A stretch of DNA of 64,000 nucleotides from NCBI GenBank assembly GCA_030065055.1, contig JASJDS010000106.1, positions 1 to 64,000 of the forward strand, written 5' to 3'. The notes beneath the pieces are model-generated. The model did not search any database. It saw nothing but the letters and a program-made list of their open reading frames with translations, and was not told the DNA's origin. The position numbers were made by a program, and so were the translations under genes. Positions 19,066-28,408 of the stretch are shown one piece after another. Each line of letters opens with the position of its first letter. Position 1 is the first letter of the stretch. The DNA is from Calothrix sp. MO_192.B10. Lineage in GTDB: Bacteria > Cyanobacteriota > Cyanobacteriia > Cyanobacteriales > Nostocaceae.

Positions 19066-19554
19066 ATGAATTTATCTCGTTTGAAATGGGTGAAGGTAGT
19101 TACTCCTCCCAAGGGTTGGCATCGTTATTGGGCATATTCTCCCCAGGAAATTGCAGAAATAGGAAAAGAAAAGATTATTGACACCCCTCATGGACTTACT
19201 ATCTTTCCTCTGGGCTTCAAAAACGAAAAGGCAAAAGACATAGATACTGGAGACATGATATTGCTAACTCAACATGTCAAAATTACCCATATTGTTGAGG
19301 TGTTAGACAATGAAGCCTATGAGAAAGGTTCTCACGAAAAAGGTTCATGGTTTCATCGGTATGTCAAAATCGTTTGGTGGAAACCAGATATAAGTTGGGA
19401 AGAATTACCCCATCGGGAGGATATTCTGAGATTCGAGCTATTCGTTTTTGACGGGAATCCTCACCTGTTTACTTGTTTTAAATCTTTCCGAGAAAAATGG
19501 GGTGATAAGGATTTAGAAGCTTTTCAACAACACTTGTTGAATCAGCTGTGCTAA
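19066..19554 (+). CDS. Hypothetical protein, possible PUA/EVE-like fold
   Basis: 162 residues, no signal or membrane segment. I do not recognise a named family with certainty. The middle part (GDMILLTQHVKITHIVEVLD ... WFHRYVKIVWW) resembles the beta-barrel core of PUA/EVE/ASCH-type domains, which bind nucleic acids or modified bases; this is a resemblance by eye only. It has normal codon usage with a clear start and stop and stands alone after the island. Confidence 0.6.
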   Translation: MNLSRLKWVKVVTPPKGWHRYWAYSPQEIAEIGKEKIIDTPHGLTIFPLGFKNEKAKDIDTGDMILLTQHVKITHIVEVLDNEAYEKGSHEKGSWFHRYVKIVWWKPDISWEELPHREDILRFELFVFDGNPHLFTCFKSFREKWGDKDLEAFQQHLLNQLC

Positions 19555-20170
19555 TACTTGACCACATTAATTTTGCCAGGTTAAAGAAATGGAAGCCGGA
19601 AAGCTCCCTGATTGTAAATAGGGAGCGAGACGCTCCCACTACAGCAATCCCTCGTAGGTTGGGTGAAACGAAGTGGAACCCAACAAATGCGAACTAAAAC
19701 AGACATTGTTTAACAAAAATATTTTCAAACTCAACCCAAACATATTCCCTTCACCATTTTTGGTATGAGGTGCAATTATTCCAAAAAGCGGCATTGCTGA
19801 ATTAGGATATGAAACGCCAAAATTACCCTTATTTTTCTTTGTAACTTTGCGCCTTTGCACGCCAGTTGCTTCAAGTCGGCGGAGCCCTTTGGGTTGCGCC
19901 ACTTGCTTTATGCCGGGGAACCCTTTCGGCAGTTACTCCACTTGGGGAGACCCCAAGACCGTACTGCCTCACCACCGCAGTGGCTTACCGCCCAACGCAC
20001 TGGCTCGTCTTTGCGCGAGATAAATTCATATTTCTAATCAGCACGCCCAAAAAGTAATATTTTAATACCCAATAGGGTTAATTTGTATTAATTTCCCATA
20101 TTTTTTGACCCAAAAATCTGTGTTGGGTTACGCTCCGCTTCACCCAACCTACTTTTTATATTGTAAGGGA
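19555..20170. other. Repeat-rich intergenic spacer
   Basis: No gene seen. It contains a GGGAGCGAGACGCTCCC palindrome (about 19621), two GTAGGTTGGGT/ACCCAACCTAC-type elements (about 19655-19690 and 20120-20150) and a nested palindromic block around 19860-20010 with TATGCCGGGGAACCC. Short frames here are translations of these repeats. Confidence 0.6.
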
Positions 20171-20243
20171 ACTGATTATCCGTTTGTCTTTGGCAAAAAT
20201 TGGGGTGTTCTCCCCTATTCTCTGTTCTCCACTACAAAATTTG
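20171..20243. repeat. Direct repeat flanking the Rpn gene, left copy
   Basis: ACTGATTATC...TTTGGCAAAAATTG...TCTCCCCTATT...ACTACAAAATTTG matches 21119-21192 in the same order and orientation; 44 of the first 50 bases are identical. It overlaps the 3' end of the Rpn coding region. Confidence 0.8.
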
Positions 20244-21120
20244 TGATCTGCTGCAAATCATCAATTGTAGTTGCGGTAATGACAATCCGTAAAATACCTT
20301 TTAATTTCTCTACATCATTAATATTCCGGATTTGTGGCATTAATTCCAAACCCTTGCTACCAAATTTTGCATCTAAATTCATTTCAATACCTGTGATCAG
20401 ACCTTGAACTTCTCCTCTTGCTTCTCCCCTTGCTTCTCCCCTTGCTTCTCCTCTTGCTTCTCCCTCGCGTAATATTTCCTGATACCAAGGTGACTCGCGT
20501 AAAACCCCCATATCCCACCTCATAATCTCTTGAACAACGGCACTCTCTAATACAAAGGTAGCAAAAAAGGCTAAAACCGTTTCCAATTGGTTTAAGTCTT
20601 CATCTCGACGGAGTATTTGCAATGCTTCCCTAATTATAGACTCATCATTTCCCCCTTGAAGAATGGGCACAAATGGTAATAATGATGGCAAGGGTTGTTG
20701 AAAGGGAATGTTAACGTCAACTTCCCATAAATTAATTACTCGGTAATCTTGAATTGACCTTAAACCATAAACATTTGATGTAAAAGTTGTTGGTATTTCT
20801 ACATCCCCCGTTGGTAAGATATTAATTAGTACCGGATAGACTGGTAATTCATACTTCTCTTCTGCCAGTGCTGCATAGGAACGCACTCTTCGAGGCATTT
20901 TATTAGTGTAACGTAATTGCAATTCATTTAGTACTAAAAAATCCTCATATTCCGGACTTCTAGCACGAATTAACACATCAGTTTCACGACTAATCCATTG
21001 AAATTCCCCTGACAAAATTTCCCCGGCTTGAATATTGGGTATATTTGTCACCCATCGCACCCAATTATCCGGTGCAAGACTAATGAGTTTTTTGGTGCTG
21101 GTATCTGCGGGTTTTGGCAC
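20215..21120 (-). CDS. Rpn-family PD-(D/E)XK nuclease / putative transposase-like protein
   Basis: 301 residues, GTG start at 21120 preceded by AAGGGA. The N-terminal half shows a PD-(D/E)XK core: RETDVLIRA, then FLVLNELQLRY with the E-x-Q variant common in cyanobacterial Rpn-like proteins. A run of GEAR units (about 226-243), encoded by 12-bp tandem repeats at 20409-20460, separates this from a helical tail (DDLQQITNFVVENRE). Rpn proteins are DNA endonucleases linked to RecA-independent recombination. The whole gene lies between imperfect ~75-bp direct repeats, suggesting it arrived as a unit. Confidence 0.8.
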   Translation of the reverse strand: MPKPADTSTKKLISLAPDNWVRWVTNIPNIQAGEILSGEFQWISRETDVLIRARSPEYEDFLVLNELQLRYTNKMPRRVRSYAALAEEKYELPVYPVLINILPTGDVEIPTTFTSNVYGLRSIQDYRVINLWEVDVNIPFQQPLPSLLPFVPILQGGNDESIIREALQILRRDEDLNQLETVLAFFATFVLESAVVQEIMRWDMGVLRESPWYQEILREGEARGEARGEARGEARGEVQGLITGIEMNLDAKFGSKGLELMPQIRNINDVEKLKGILRIVITATTIDDLQQITNFVVENRE

Positions 21121-21197
21121 TGATTATCCCTTTATCTTTGGCAAAAATTGAGATTTTCTCCCCTATTTCCTTGAAGGAAAACTACAAAATTTGCGAT
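21119..21197. repeat. Direct repeat flanking the Rpn gene, right copy
   Basis: Same sequence order as 20171-20243. Its right part (ACTACAAAATTTGCGAT) forms the last codons and stop of the adjacent ABC ATPase gene; its left edge forms the leader and start codon of the Rpn gene. Confidence 0.8.
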
Positions 21198-21922
21198 AAA
21201 AATTGGCGCGTCCGTTCTTCGTGGGGATAGTTGAAAAAATTGTTTGGGGTTGCCGACTCTACTAAAGAACCCCCATCCATTAAAACTACGCGATCGGCAA
21301 CTTCCCTGGCAAATCCCACCTCATGGGTAACAACTACCATTGTCATGCCATCCTTAGCTAGGGTTCGCATTACATCTAGTACTTCCCTGACCATTTCTGG
21401 GTCTAAGGCTGAGGTAGGCTCGTCAAACAGCATGATTTTTGGTTGCATGGCTAAGGCGCGAGCAATGGCTACCCGTTGCTGTTGCCCCCCAGATAATTGT
21501 CCGGGATATTTGTTTGCCTGTTCGAGAATACCTACCCTTTCTAAGAGTTGCATTGCCAAATCTTGTGCTTGTGTCTTTGACGACTTACGTACCCAGATGG
21601 GAGCCAAGGTAATATTTTGTAATACGCTTAAATGGGGAAATAAATTAAATTGTTGAAATACCATCCCCACTTCCCGACGAATGGCTTCAATGTTACGCAA
21701 ATCATGGCTGAGGGTAATACCATCAATTTCAATTCGGCCCTGTTGATAGGCTTCTAAGGCATTGAAAGTGCGGATAAAGGTAGATTTACCAGAGCCAGAA
21801 GGACCCATTAATACCACTACCTCCCCCCGGCTAACAGTCAAATTCACACCACGCAGTACGTGGAACTTGCCATACCATTTATGAACATCTTCGGCAATGA
21901 TTATGGGTGTTTCTTCTGACAT
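21182..21922 (-). CDS. Polar amino-acid ABC transporter ATP-binding protein (GlnQ/BgtA type)
   Basis: 246 residues, the normal length. Walker [10 protein letters not shown] (about 41-49), Q-loop [11 protein letters not shown], signature [14 protein letters not shown], Walker [13 protein letters not shown] and switch His in VVTHEVGF are all intact, and the C-terminus RQFLSQIL is typical. It powers uptake of polar or basic amino acids. No permease or binding protein is nearby; an orphan ATPase serving distant permeases is known for BgtA of Anabaena, which this resembles. The start ATG at 21922 is followed by [13 protein letters not shown]. Confidence 0.93.
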   Translation of the reverse strand: MSEETPIIIAEDVHKWYGKFHVLRGVNLTVSRGEVVVLMGPSGSGKSTFIRTFNALEAYQQGRIEIDGITLSHDLRNIEAIRREVGMVFQQFNLFPHLSVLQNITLAPIWVRKSSKTQAQDLAMQLLERVGILEQANKYPGQLSGGQQQRVAIARALAMQPKIMLFDEPTSALDPEMVREVLDVMRTLAKDGMTMVVVTHEVGFAREVADRVVLMDGGSLVESATPNNFFNYPHEERTRQFLSQIL

Positions 21923-22228
21923 GGTAATTAATAATCAATCTCTAGTTAACAATAAGCTGTTTGTGGTACTAATTTGTATATTTTTGCAGCAATTATGAGA
22001 ATATGAGCAAAGTAAATGGTTTAATTGGTAAATTCATCGATAAAACTGATTGTCAGCTAATTTTTCATCTACAAGACTCCATATGAAATCCGTAAAACTA
22101 CTCTAGACAAAGTCCTAATAATCTGCAAATATTTCCTTATTCTTGGATAATACTTTAGTATACTTGTGTACCAAGGAACCAAAAAATAGGGTGTACGTCC
22201 AATTAAGTTATACGTTACTTAACATTCC
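21923..22228. other. Divergent promoter region
   Basis: 306 bp between the ABC ATPase (minus) and the CAP-domain gene (plus). AT-rich, without repeats or a coding frame. It must hold both promoters; no specific motif was assigned. Confidence 0.5.
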
Positions 22229-22777
22229 ATGTTCCGACAAACTGCTTTTGGCATTGCTTTGAGTACGCTTGTCCTTGGCAGTGGATTAACGACCATTCCT
22301 GTGCCAGGTCACACCTCTACAAAAGATACTACAGATAGCCAGCCAACTGAGACTTTTTCCCGTTTGGTAGCAACATCTACAAATTTTCATGCTAGTGCCA
22401 TAGAAAAGTCAGTTTTTGAGCAGATTAATCGCTATCGCACTTCTAAAGGTTTACCGAAACTAAAACTGAGTCAAAAAGTTTCTCGACAGGCGAGATTTCA
22501 CAGTCAAAATATGGCTTTGGGAAAAGTCCCCTTCAGTCACCAAGGATTCGAGGGACGAGTTAGTCTGCTCCCCATTGCTTATAATAGTGCATCAGAAAAT
22601 GTCGCTTATAATTACGGTTATGAAGATCCAGCATCCCAAGCTGTAGAGGGTTGGTTGAAAAGTAAAGGACATTTAAAAAATATTAAAGGTAATTTCAATG
22701 TAACTGGTATTGGTGTCGCCATCAACGATCGCAACCAAGTTTACTTAACCCAAATTTTTCTTCGCACTAGAAAATAG
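22229..22777 (+). CDS. Secreted CAP-domain (SCP/PR1-like) protein
   Basis: 182 residues. A signal peptide (FRQTAFGIALSTLVLGSGLT) is followed by a ~30-residue linker and a CAP domain (about 60-180): FEQINRYRTSKGLPKLKLS, ARFHSQNMALGKVPFSHQGF, SENVAYNYG and the closing GIGVAINDRNQVYLTQIF. Bacterial CAP proteins are exported; their activity is unclear and varies between lipid binding and proteolysis. It has its own divergent promoter region and a terminator-like hairpin behind it. Confidence 0.88.
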   Translation: MFRQTAFGIALSTLVLGSGLTTIPVPGHTSTKDTTDSQPTETFSRLVATSTNFHASAIEKSVFEQINRYRTSKGLPKLKLSQKVSRQARFHSQNMALGKVPFSHQGFEGRVSLLPIAYNSASENVAYNYGYEDPASQAVEGWLKSKGHLKNIKGNFNVTGIGVAINDRNQVYLTQIFLRTRK

Positions 22778-22802
22778 ATTCCATTCCTATTTTTTGCTGC
22801 AT

Positions 22803-22852
22803 AATGTAGTGTCTAGAAAGGCTGTCGTCTGCTAGATACTACATTTTATTTT
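22803..22852 (+). terminator. Rho-independent terminator after CAP gene
   Basis: A 14-bp stem (AATGTAGTGTCTAG at 22803-22816 with CTAGATACTACATT at 22832-22845, one G-T pair) is followed by TTATTTT. It lies 25 bp after the CAP-gene stop and 11 bp before the next start. Confidence 0.6.
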
Positions 22853-22862
22853 GGGGTAGATT

Positions 22863-23492
22863 ATGACATTACCAGATTTTCATGTTTGCGATCGCGATAT
22901 TAGTGATACTGTTACTCAGGAGTATTTACAATCGGCGGCGATCGCAGTGGATACGGAAACCATGGGACTTTTACCACAACGCGATCGCTTGTGTTTGGTG
23001 CAGTTATGTGATATGGCAGGTAAAGTTACTGCGATTCGGGTGGAGAGGGGACAAAGGGAGGCTCCCAATTTAAAAAAACTCATGGAAGCGGCAAATATCC
23101 TCAAAATATTTCATTTTGCCCGTTTTGACCTGGCAGCTTTACGGTACCATCTAGGTATTTATGTCAATCCGGTTTTCTGTACCAAAATTGCTAGTAAATT
23201 AGCTCGTACCTATGCCCCACGCCACGGACTGAAGGATGTTGTCAAAGAATTGGAACAAGTAGAGCTGGATAAAAGTGCTCAAAGTTCTGATTGGGGAAAT
23301 GCAGCTAATTTAACAGAAGCACAGTTGAGTTATGCAGCCAATGATGTACGCTATTTAATCAGCGTGCAACAGAAATTGATGGCAATGCTGCAAAGGGAAG
23401 AAAGGTGGGAAATTGCCCAGGAATGCTTTCAGTGTTTACCGACAATAGTCAAGTTAGATTTATTGCAATACAAGGATATATTTGAGCATTAA
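22863..23492 (+). CDS. RNase D-like 3'-5' exonuclease
   Basis: 209 residues, exonuclease domain only, without the HRDC domains of full-length RNase D. The DEDDy motifs are present: AVDTETMGL (Asp and Glu), FHFARFDLAAL (Asp) and LSYAANDVRYL (Tyr and Asp). It should trim RNA 3' ends with two metal ions. The stop codon touches the AAGGAAG heptamer run that opens the following repeat region. Confidence 0.9.
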   Translation: MTLPDFHVCDRDISDTVTQEYLQSAAIAVDTETMGLLPQRDRLCLVQLCDMAGKVTAIRVERGQREAPNLKKLMEAANILKIFHFARFDLAALRYHLGIYVNPVFCTKIASKLARTYAPRHGLKDVVKELEQVELDKSAQSSDWGNAANLTEAQLSYAANDVRYLISVQQKLMAMLQREERWEIAQECFQCLPTIVKLDLLQYKDIFEH

Positions 23493-24057
23493 CGAAGGAA
23501 GAAGGAAGAAGGAAGAAGGAAGAAGGAAGTCCCGATGAAAAAGGGTTCTTTTCCCTACACCCTACACCCTATACCCCACACCCTCTTTCAAGTTAGCCCC
23601 CCACGGAAAAATCCCACAACCAAGCATGAAAATATATCTCAAGTGCGGCTCCTACACCTAAGCTGTCAAACATCAACTAACAACTAACAACTAACAACTA
23701 ACAACTAACAACCATTTTCAAGCTTGTCTCTCATGGGAAAATCCCATAATCAAGGATGAAAATGCTTTGTGACTAATTCTTCAAGGGCGCACGCAATGCG
23801 CCCCTACTGCGCGCTTCTGAACTATTTTCAAGCTAGCCCTCCACGGAAAAATCTCACAACCAAGGATGAAAATGCTTTGTGACTAACTCCTCAAGGGCGC
23901 ACGCAATGCGCCCCTACTGCGTGCTTCTGAACTATTTTCAAGCTAGCCCTCCACGGGAAAATCTCACAACCAAGCCATGAAAAATGTTTCGGATCCACTG
24001 TCAACCGTCAACTAACAACTAACAACTAACAACTAACAACTAACAACCATTTTCAAG
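23493..24057 (+). repeat. Composite repeat B cluster between convergent genes
   Basis: The whole spacer is repeat DNA. An AAGGAAG heptamer run (23494-23529) is followed by four copies of a unit beginning TTTTCAAG with CCACGG-AAAATCNCACAACCAAG (near 23585, 23715, 23825, 23935; the last three at an exact 110-bp period). Two copies of a palindromic GGGCGCACGCAATGCGCCC and CAACTAA heptamer runs are interspersed. Related copies lie at 30541-30690 and 47845-48035 (inverted) and 34918-35035 (direct, partial). Confidence 0.85.
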
Positions 24058-26328
24058 TTAAAATTTAGCAATTACCATTGGACTTACATCTACTTGGCGA
24101 TCGAATAAAATCCGTGGTTTCAATACTATTCTCAATAGTAACCACAGAGAATGCCACTCACTGGGAGCACAATGACGTTTCCACTGTCCTGGACGACAAA
24201 ATAACATTTCCACTAGGCGACGATGTTGAGGCAAACTAACTGAGGGAAACTGGACTCGGATGCAGGGAAATTCATCTTTAACACCGATTTTGACTATCTC
24301 TGCATCTAGTTGTAAGTTCTCTTCCGCAATTTCTAAATGTAACTGCTGAGTGGGGAGTAAATCCAAGGGAGGTTTTTGAGTTAGCGCTACTTCTGCTCCT
24401 ACTTCCGAAATCATGGTTGTCACACCCCAAAAATTTTGCCCTCCCATACTTAGCTTTACCACCCGTCGTAAGTCGAACCATTCATAAATATCTGCCTTGG
24501 GAACATCTAGTAAAATTAGCAAGGCGATGCCGATAATCAATAGGTTGTAACCACTCCACATCCAACCCAAGTCTAATCCTTTGAAATGCTGTACTATTTC
24601 CGGAGTACTGGCTTGTTCCCACAATAGGGATAGACACATACCTAGATTGCGCCAAAGGCTAATGGCAGTAGCAATGAACATTAGGAGTAAAGGGAAAGCT
24701 AAACCCCAATTAAAATTATAGCGATCGCTGGCTGTTCCTTTGGGGGTTACTTTAAATCCTCTACCAAAGGGATTTAACATCACTTTTATAATTGTTAATG
24801 CTAAGGGAAATGTCAGTACTAAACTGTAAATTTCTGAAAGCAGGGCGGAACGGGAACGGAAATTTAACCAGGAAAATACCGTTAACTGCACTACATAGAA
24901 AGGAATGAAGAAATATAAGAATTCTTCGATGGTGGCTTGCACGGGAATAACGCCTAAAAAAGAATAGGCTAAGGGCATTAATAGAAATCCCACCCTAGAA
25001 ATACTAGCAAACCAATTTATTAGTCCTTCTAAATGAGCTAATCTTTGAATTGGTCGTAATCCTCTAATTGTTAATGGATTTGATTGAATAAAAAATGCCT
25101 GCAAGGTTCCCTGTGCCCAACGTAAGCGCTGGGTTGCATGGGCTGCGATATTTTCTGCTGCCAAACCAGCACTTAATTTTTCATTTAAATAAATTAACTG
25201 GTAGCCTTTTGCTGATAAATTAATGCCCGTAAAGTAATCTTCACTCAATGATTCTGTGGTAAAACCTCCCGTAGCTTCTAAAGCACTGCGTCGCACTACA
25301 AAGGAAGTACCAGCACAAACTACACTACCCACACTATCTTTTATGGGTTGAATTTGGCGATAAAATACCTCTTCTTCTGGGGTGACAACATTTTCTAAAC
25401 CTAAATTACGGGCAATGGGGTCGGAGTTATAAAAGCTTTGTGGAGTTTGTACCAATGCCACTTGTTCATTTTGAAAGAAACCAATGGTACGAATGAGAAA
25501 ATTTTTAGTGGGGATAAAATCTGCATCAAAAACTACTATTAATTCTCCATCAGTTTTCGGAATTGCGTGATTTAAATTCCCTGCTTTTGCATGGCTATTA
25601 TCAGGTCTAGTAATATATTCACAACCTAATTCATCAGCTAAAGCTTGCATTTCCGGTCGTCTAGTATCATCGAGAATATAGATATTTTTATGATTGTAAT
25701 CTAAAGCTTGGCAACCGATAACTGTACGTCTGAGGATGAATGTTGGTTCATTATAAGTGGGGATCAAAATATCAACTGAAGGAGTGAAGCTACCATCAAT
25801 CACAGCAAGGGAGTTTCTATCTGCTTCAGGGGAACGTTCTTTCACATTCAACATTAAAAATAGCTGAATGGTAGAACTCAATATAACTAGCATTTCTAAA
25901 GCAAATAATCCTAGGCTAAATACTCCATTTAATGGGTTGGAAAGATTGAGGGTAGATAAAGAACGCCAAGCAATATAACGACCTGCTAACAAAAGCAAAA
26001 TTCCCACTACTAATCGCCTAGACCAAATGCGGGGTTGGGGAGATATTTTCATCACTCCTAAAACAAGTAATAACAACAATACGGTTGGTGCCAATAGATA
26101 TTTACCAGTCACCATTGGTACTTCTAACCACAAGGGAGGATTAGTTTGTAAAACATTAATTTCGGCAAAAATTGCACTAATTTTGTTTTCTCCAATAAAC
26201 CATCCCGCAACCACGATCGCGGATAAAATTACAATGCTAAATAGAACTATAGTTGCAGTATGAAATTGACGCGATCGCTTGTTAAAATTTACTGAAGATT
26301 TTTGATTGGGCGACTGTATTAATGTCAT
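24058..26328 (-). CDS. Cellulose-synthase-like GT2 glycosyltransferase with PilZ domain
   Basis: 756 residues. N-terminal helices precede a processive GT2 core: ILIPTYNEP (188-196), DD at 220-221, DAD at 268-270, SED with the catalytic Asp364, and QRLRW (400-404). More helices follow, then a C-terminal PilZ-type region (about 620-745) with a DLRRVVKL arginine motif and ISEVGAEV. The layout is that of BcsA, with likely c-di-GMP control. No bcsB, bcsC or bcsZ lies nearby. It probably makes cellulose or a related beta-glucan for the sheath. Its stop codon sits at the edge of repeat B. Confidence 0.88.
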   Translation of the reverse strand: MTLIQSPNQKSSVNFNKRSRQFHTATIVLFSIVILSAIVVAGWFIGENKISAIFAEINVLQTNPPLWLEVPMVTGKYLLAPTVLLLLLVLGVMKISPQPRIWSRRLVVGILLLLAGRYIAWRSLSTLNLSNPLNGVFSLGLFALEMLVILSSTIQLFLMLNVKERSPEADRNSLAVIDGSFTPSVDILIPTYNEPTFILRRTVIGCQALDYNHKNIYILDDTRRPEMQALADELGCEYITRPDNSHAKAGNLNHAIPKTDGELIVVFDADFIPTKNFLIRTIGFFQNEQVALVQTPQSFYNSDPIARNLGLENVVTPEEEVFYRQIQPIKDSVGSVVCAGTSFVVRRSALEATGGFTTESLSEDYFTGINLSAKGYQLIYLNEKLSAGLAAENIAAHATQRLRWAQGTLQAFFIQSNPLTIRGLRPIQRLAHLEGLINWFASISRVGFLLMPLAYSFLGVIPVQATIEEFLYFFIPFYVVQLTVFSWLNFRSRSALLSEIYSLVLTFPLALTIIKVMLNPFGRGFKVTPKGTASDRYNFNWGLAFPLLLMFIATAISLWRNLGMCLSLLWEQASTPEIVQHFKGLDLGWMWSGYNLLIIGIALLILLDVPKADIYEWFDLRRVVKLSMGGQNFWGVTTMISEVGAEVALTQKPPLDLLPTQQLHLEIAEENLQLDAEIVKIGVKDEFPCIRVQFPSVSLPQHRRLVEMLFCRPGQWKRHCAPSEWHSLWLLLRIVLKPRILFDRQVDVSPMVIAKF

Positions 26329-26347
26329 TAATTAATTCCCCTCTTTT

Positions 26348-27394
26348 TTAAATACCTTTAAAACCAACCTCATCGGACAATTCCTCTTGAGAAGTTTCCA
26401 TCCCAGTAGGAATTGTAGAAGTAGATTGTAACCAAACTCCCACTTGACTTAAAAATATCCCTAATAGAACAATAGCACCGCCTACATACTGAGCAGCAGT
26501 AGGAATTTCTCCTAAAATTAAATACGCAAATAATATGCCCGCAATTGGATTAAAAGAACTAGCTAATGATACTTGGGAGGCAGAAGAAGTTTTTAACCCA
26601 TTGAACCAAAACAATTGACCCAATACCACAATCACACCGCCATAAATTAACATCCACTGCCATAAAAAAGGTGAACCGACATCCATAAAATGATTGATGC
26701 CATAGAAGTATAAAACAACAACAAAGAATAAAATTGTAGCGACAACTGTACGGAAGATACTGAAAATACCTAAAGGTATTTGTGTCAGGCGGGTTTTACT
26801 AATAACTGTAGCCACTGCTAAAGCAATAGCGGCTACTGCTGTCATGATTTCACCTTTACCCACAGTAATAAAAACACTGGGACTCATCATGTTTTCCCAT
26901 AAAGTTTGTAGAATAACTGTGACTACTACCCCAGTTAAAGAGACTATGGCACCAATAATTGACCAAATATCAACTCTTTCTTTGAGTAACAGGATAGATA
27001 AAGCTAATGCTAAAGGAGGTTCAATGCGTCCAATTAGAACTACATTTGTAACCATTGTCAAATCAAGTGCCATAAAAAATAAACTTGGTGCTAAAGCTCC
27101 TGATAAAATTGCTGCTGCCCCCATACTCAGCCAATTTTGCCCAGAAATTTGTTTCAGGTTGGAACTACTCCATTGCCGATAATAGATAACAATCAGCATT
27201 AATAAGGCACAAATATTCCCAACAAATAAAACATTGCAAAAAGAAATCGGATTTCTACCATTAATTAAGTTGTTTTCCCCCAGTTGTGTCAACTGACGTG
27301 TGACTGCATTAGCTGCACCAAAAATCAGGATCGCTAACCAGAGAGAAATTTTGCCCAAATTTCTACTGAATAAGGAGGAGGCTTTCGTCATCAT
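26348..27394 (-). CDS. EamA/DMT-family drug-metabolite transporter
   Basis: 348 residues from ATG 27394, with ten predicted helices in two EamA repeats (about 15-160 and 185-320; second repeat GQLFWFNGLKTSSASQVSLASSFNPI). The frame stays open up to 27676, but the added ~94 residues include translated short repeats and do not fit the family, so MMTKASSLFSRNLGK is taken as the start. It ends 19 bp before the cellulose-synthase-like gene and probably shares its transcript. Substrate unknown. Confidence 0.85.
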   Translation of the reverse strand: MMTKASSLFSRNLGKISLWLAILIFGAANAVTRQLTQLGENNLINGRNPISFCNVLFVGNICALLMLIVIYYRQWSSSNLKQISGQNWLSMGAAAILSGALAPSLFFMALDLTMVTNVVLIGRIEPPLALALSILLLKERVDIWSIIGAIVSLTGVVVTVILQTLWENMMSPSVFITVGKGEIMTAVAAIALAVATVISKTRLTQIPLGIFSIFRTVVATILFFVVVLYFYGINHFMDVGSPFLWQWMLIYGGVIVVLGQLFWFNGLKTSSASQVSLASSFNPIAGILFAYLILGEIPTAAQYVGGAIVLLGIFLSQVGVWLQSTSTIPTGMETSQEELSDEVGFKGI

Positions 27395-27848
27395 ATCTAT
27401 CGTTTTGCTACAAAATATTTGAAACTGGATATAATTAAAACTACTACAATCCAGCTCCATTATTAAAAGAATGTAGAATTTAGAATGAGCGAATTTAGAA
27501 TTTAGAATGAGCGAATTACGTAGGAGCAATGGGAATTTTACTCCGACGCAAAACGCACTGCTTATAGAAGTAGGGGAATTCAACCCCCCAAGGTTGGTTA
27601 ATGAAAATCCATGTCTAACACCAAATAGATAATTTGTGGTCATTTTTATGCAAGAAGGTAGAGGTATGTGCCTCACAAATCTTGATAAAAATCAATATAA
27701 TTTGAATTATCGTTAGTTATATTAAAATCAGATTAAAAAACCTCTGCCAAAATTCGTTAATTTTTTACCAATTTCTCAGTCTGTATTAATCTTGTGACTG
27801 CCATGAAATCTTACACTGTAGTTACGAGAGTTAGAAAAAGTCAGACCC
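27395..27848. other. Divergent spacer between EamA and DM13 genes
   Basis: It holds short tandem copies of GAATTTAGAATGAGC near 27477-27516. The rest is AT-rich with no credible gene. Promoters for both divergent transcripts must lie here. Confidence 0.5.
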
Positions 27849-28316
27849 ATGAAGTTGCCATCTTTCACAGCTGCCAGTCTTACAGCCTTACTAATAGTGG
27901 GTTGTTCCCAAACTGATATTTCCCAACAGCCAGATACCCAGACACCAGTAGCAACAATTGCATCAAAACCAGCTTCGAGTAATGCTTCTGGCTCAGGTAT
28001 ATTCCAAGACGGGGAACATCCTACCACAGGAACTGTGAAGGTAACTACGGAAAATGGTCAATCCTACCTGGAATTTGGTGCTAATTTCCAAACTGATAGT
28101 GGACCGGATTTATTCGTAATTTTACATAGAGATAAAACCCTGCCAATTTACGGCATTAAAGAAGCAGACTACACCAGCATTGCTCCTTTAAAAAAGACTA
28201 GTGGAACTCAACGGTATGCCATTCCTGAAGGTGTAGACTTAAAACAATTTCAATCTGTTGCTATTTGGTGTCGCCAATTTAACGCTACCTTTGGCTACGC
28301 TCGTCTATCAGTTTAG
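27849..28316 (+). CDS. DM13-domain lipoprotein
   Basis: 155 residues. A lipoprotein signal (SLTALLIVGCS, Cys about 19) is followed by a Ser/Thr/Pro linker and a DM13 domain (about 57-155) with HPTTGTVKV, GPDLFVILHRD and the conserved Cys in VAIWCRQFNATFGYARL. DM13 domains are proposed to bind haem or act in redox transfer outside the membrane. It precedes a DUF4079 membrane protein and a sensor kinase on the same strand, which suggests a redox-related sensing unit. Confidence 0.88.
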   Translation: MKLPSFTAASLTALLIVGCSQTDISQQPDTQTPVATIASKPASSNASGSGIFQDGEHPTTGTVKVTTENGQSYLEFGANFQTDSGPDLFVILHRDKTLPIYGIKEADYTSIAPLKKTSGTQRYAIPEGVDLKQFQSVAIWCRQFNATFGYARLSV

Positions 28317-28408
28317 TCAAAAGATTTTGATTATTTGGCAACGAAAAACTTTATTATCGCAGTAGATGGTTTCATTGCACTGAACCGGGTTGTATTTACG
28401 GATATTTT

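Noticed and set aside
19855-20057. Two overlapping short frames
   Set aside because: Translations of nested palindromic repeats.
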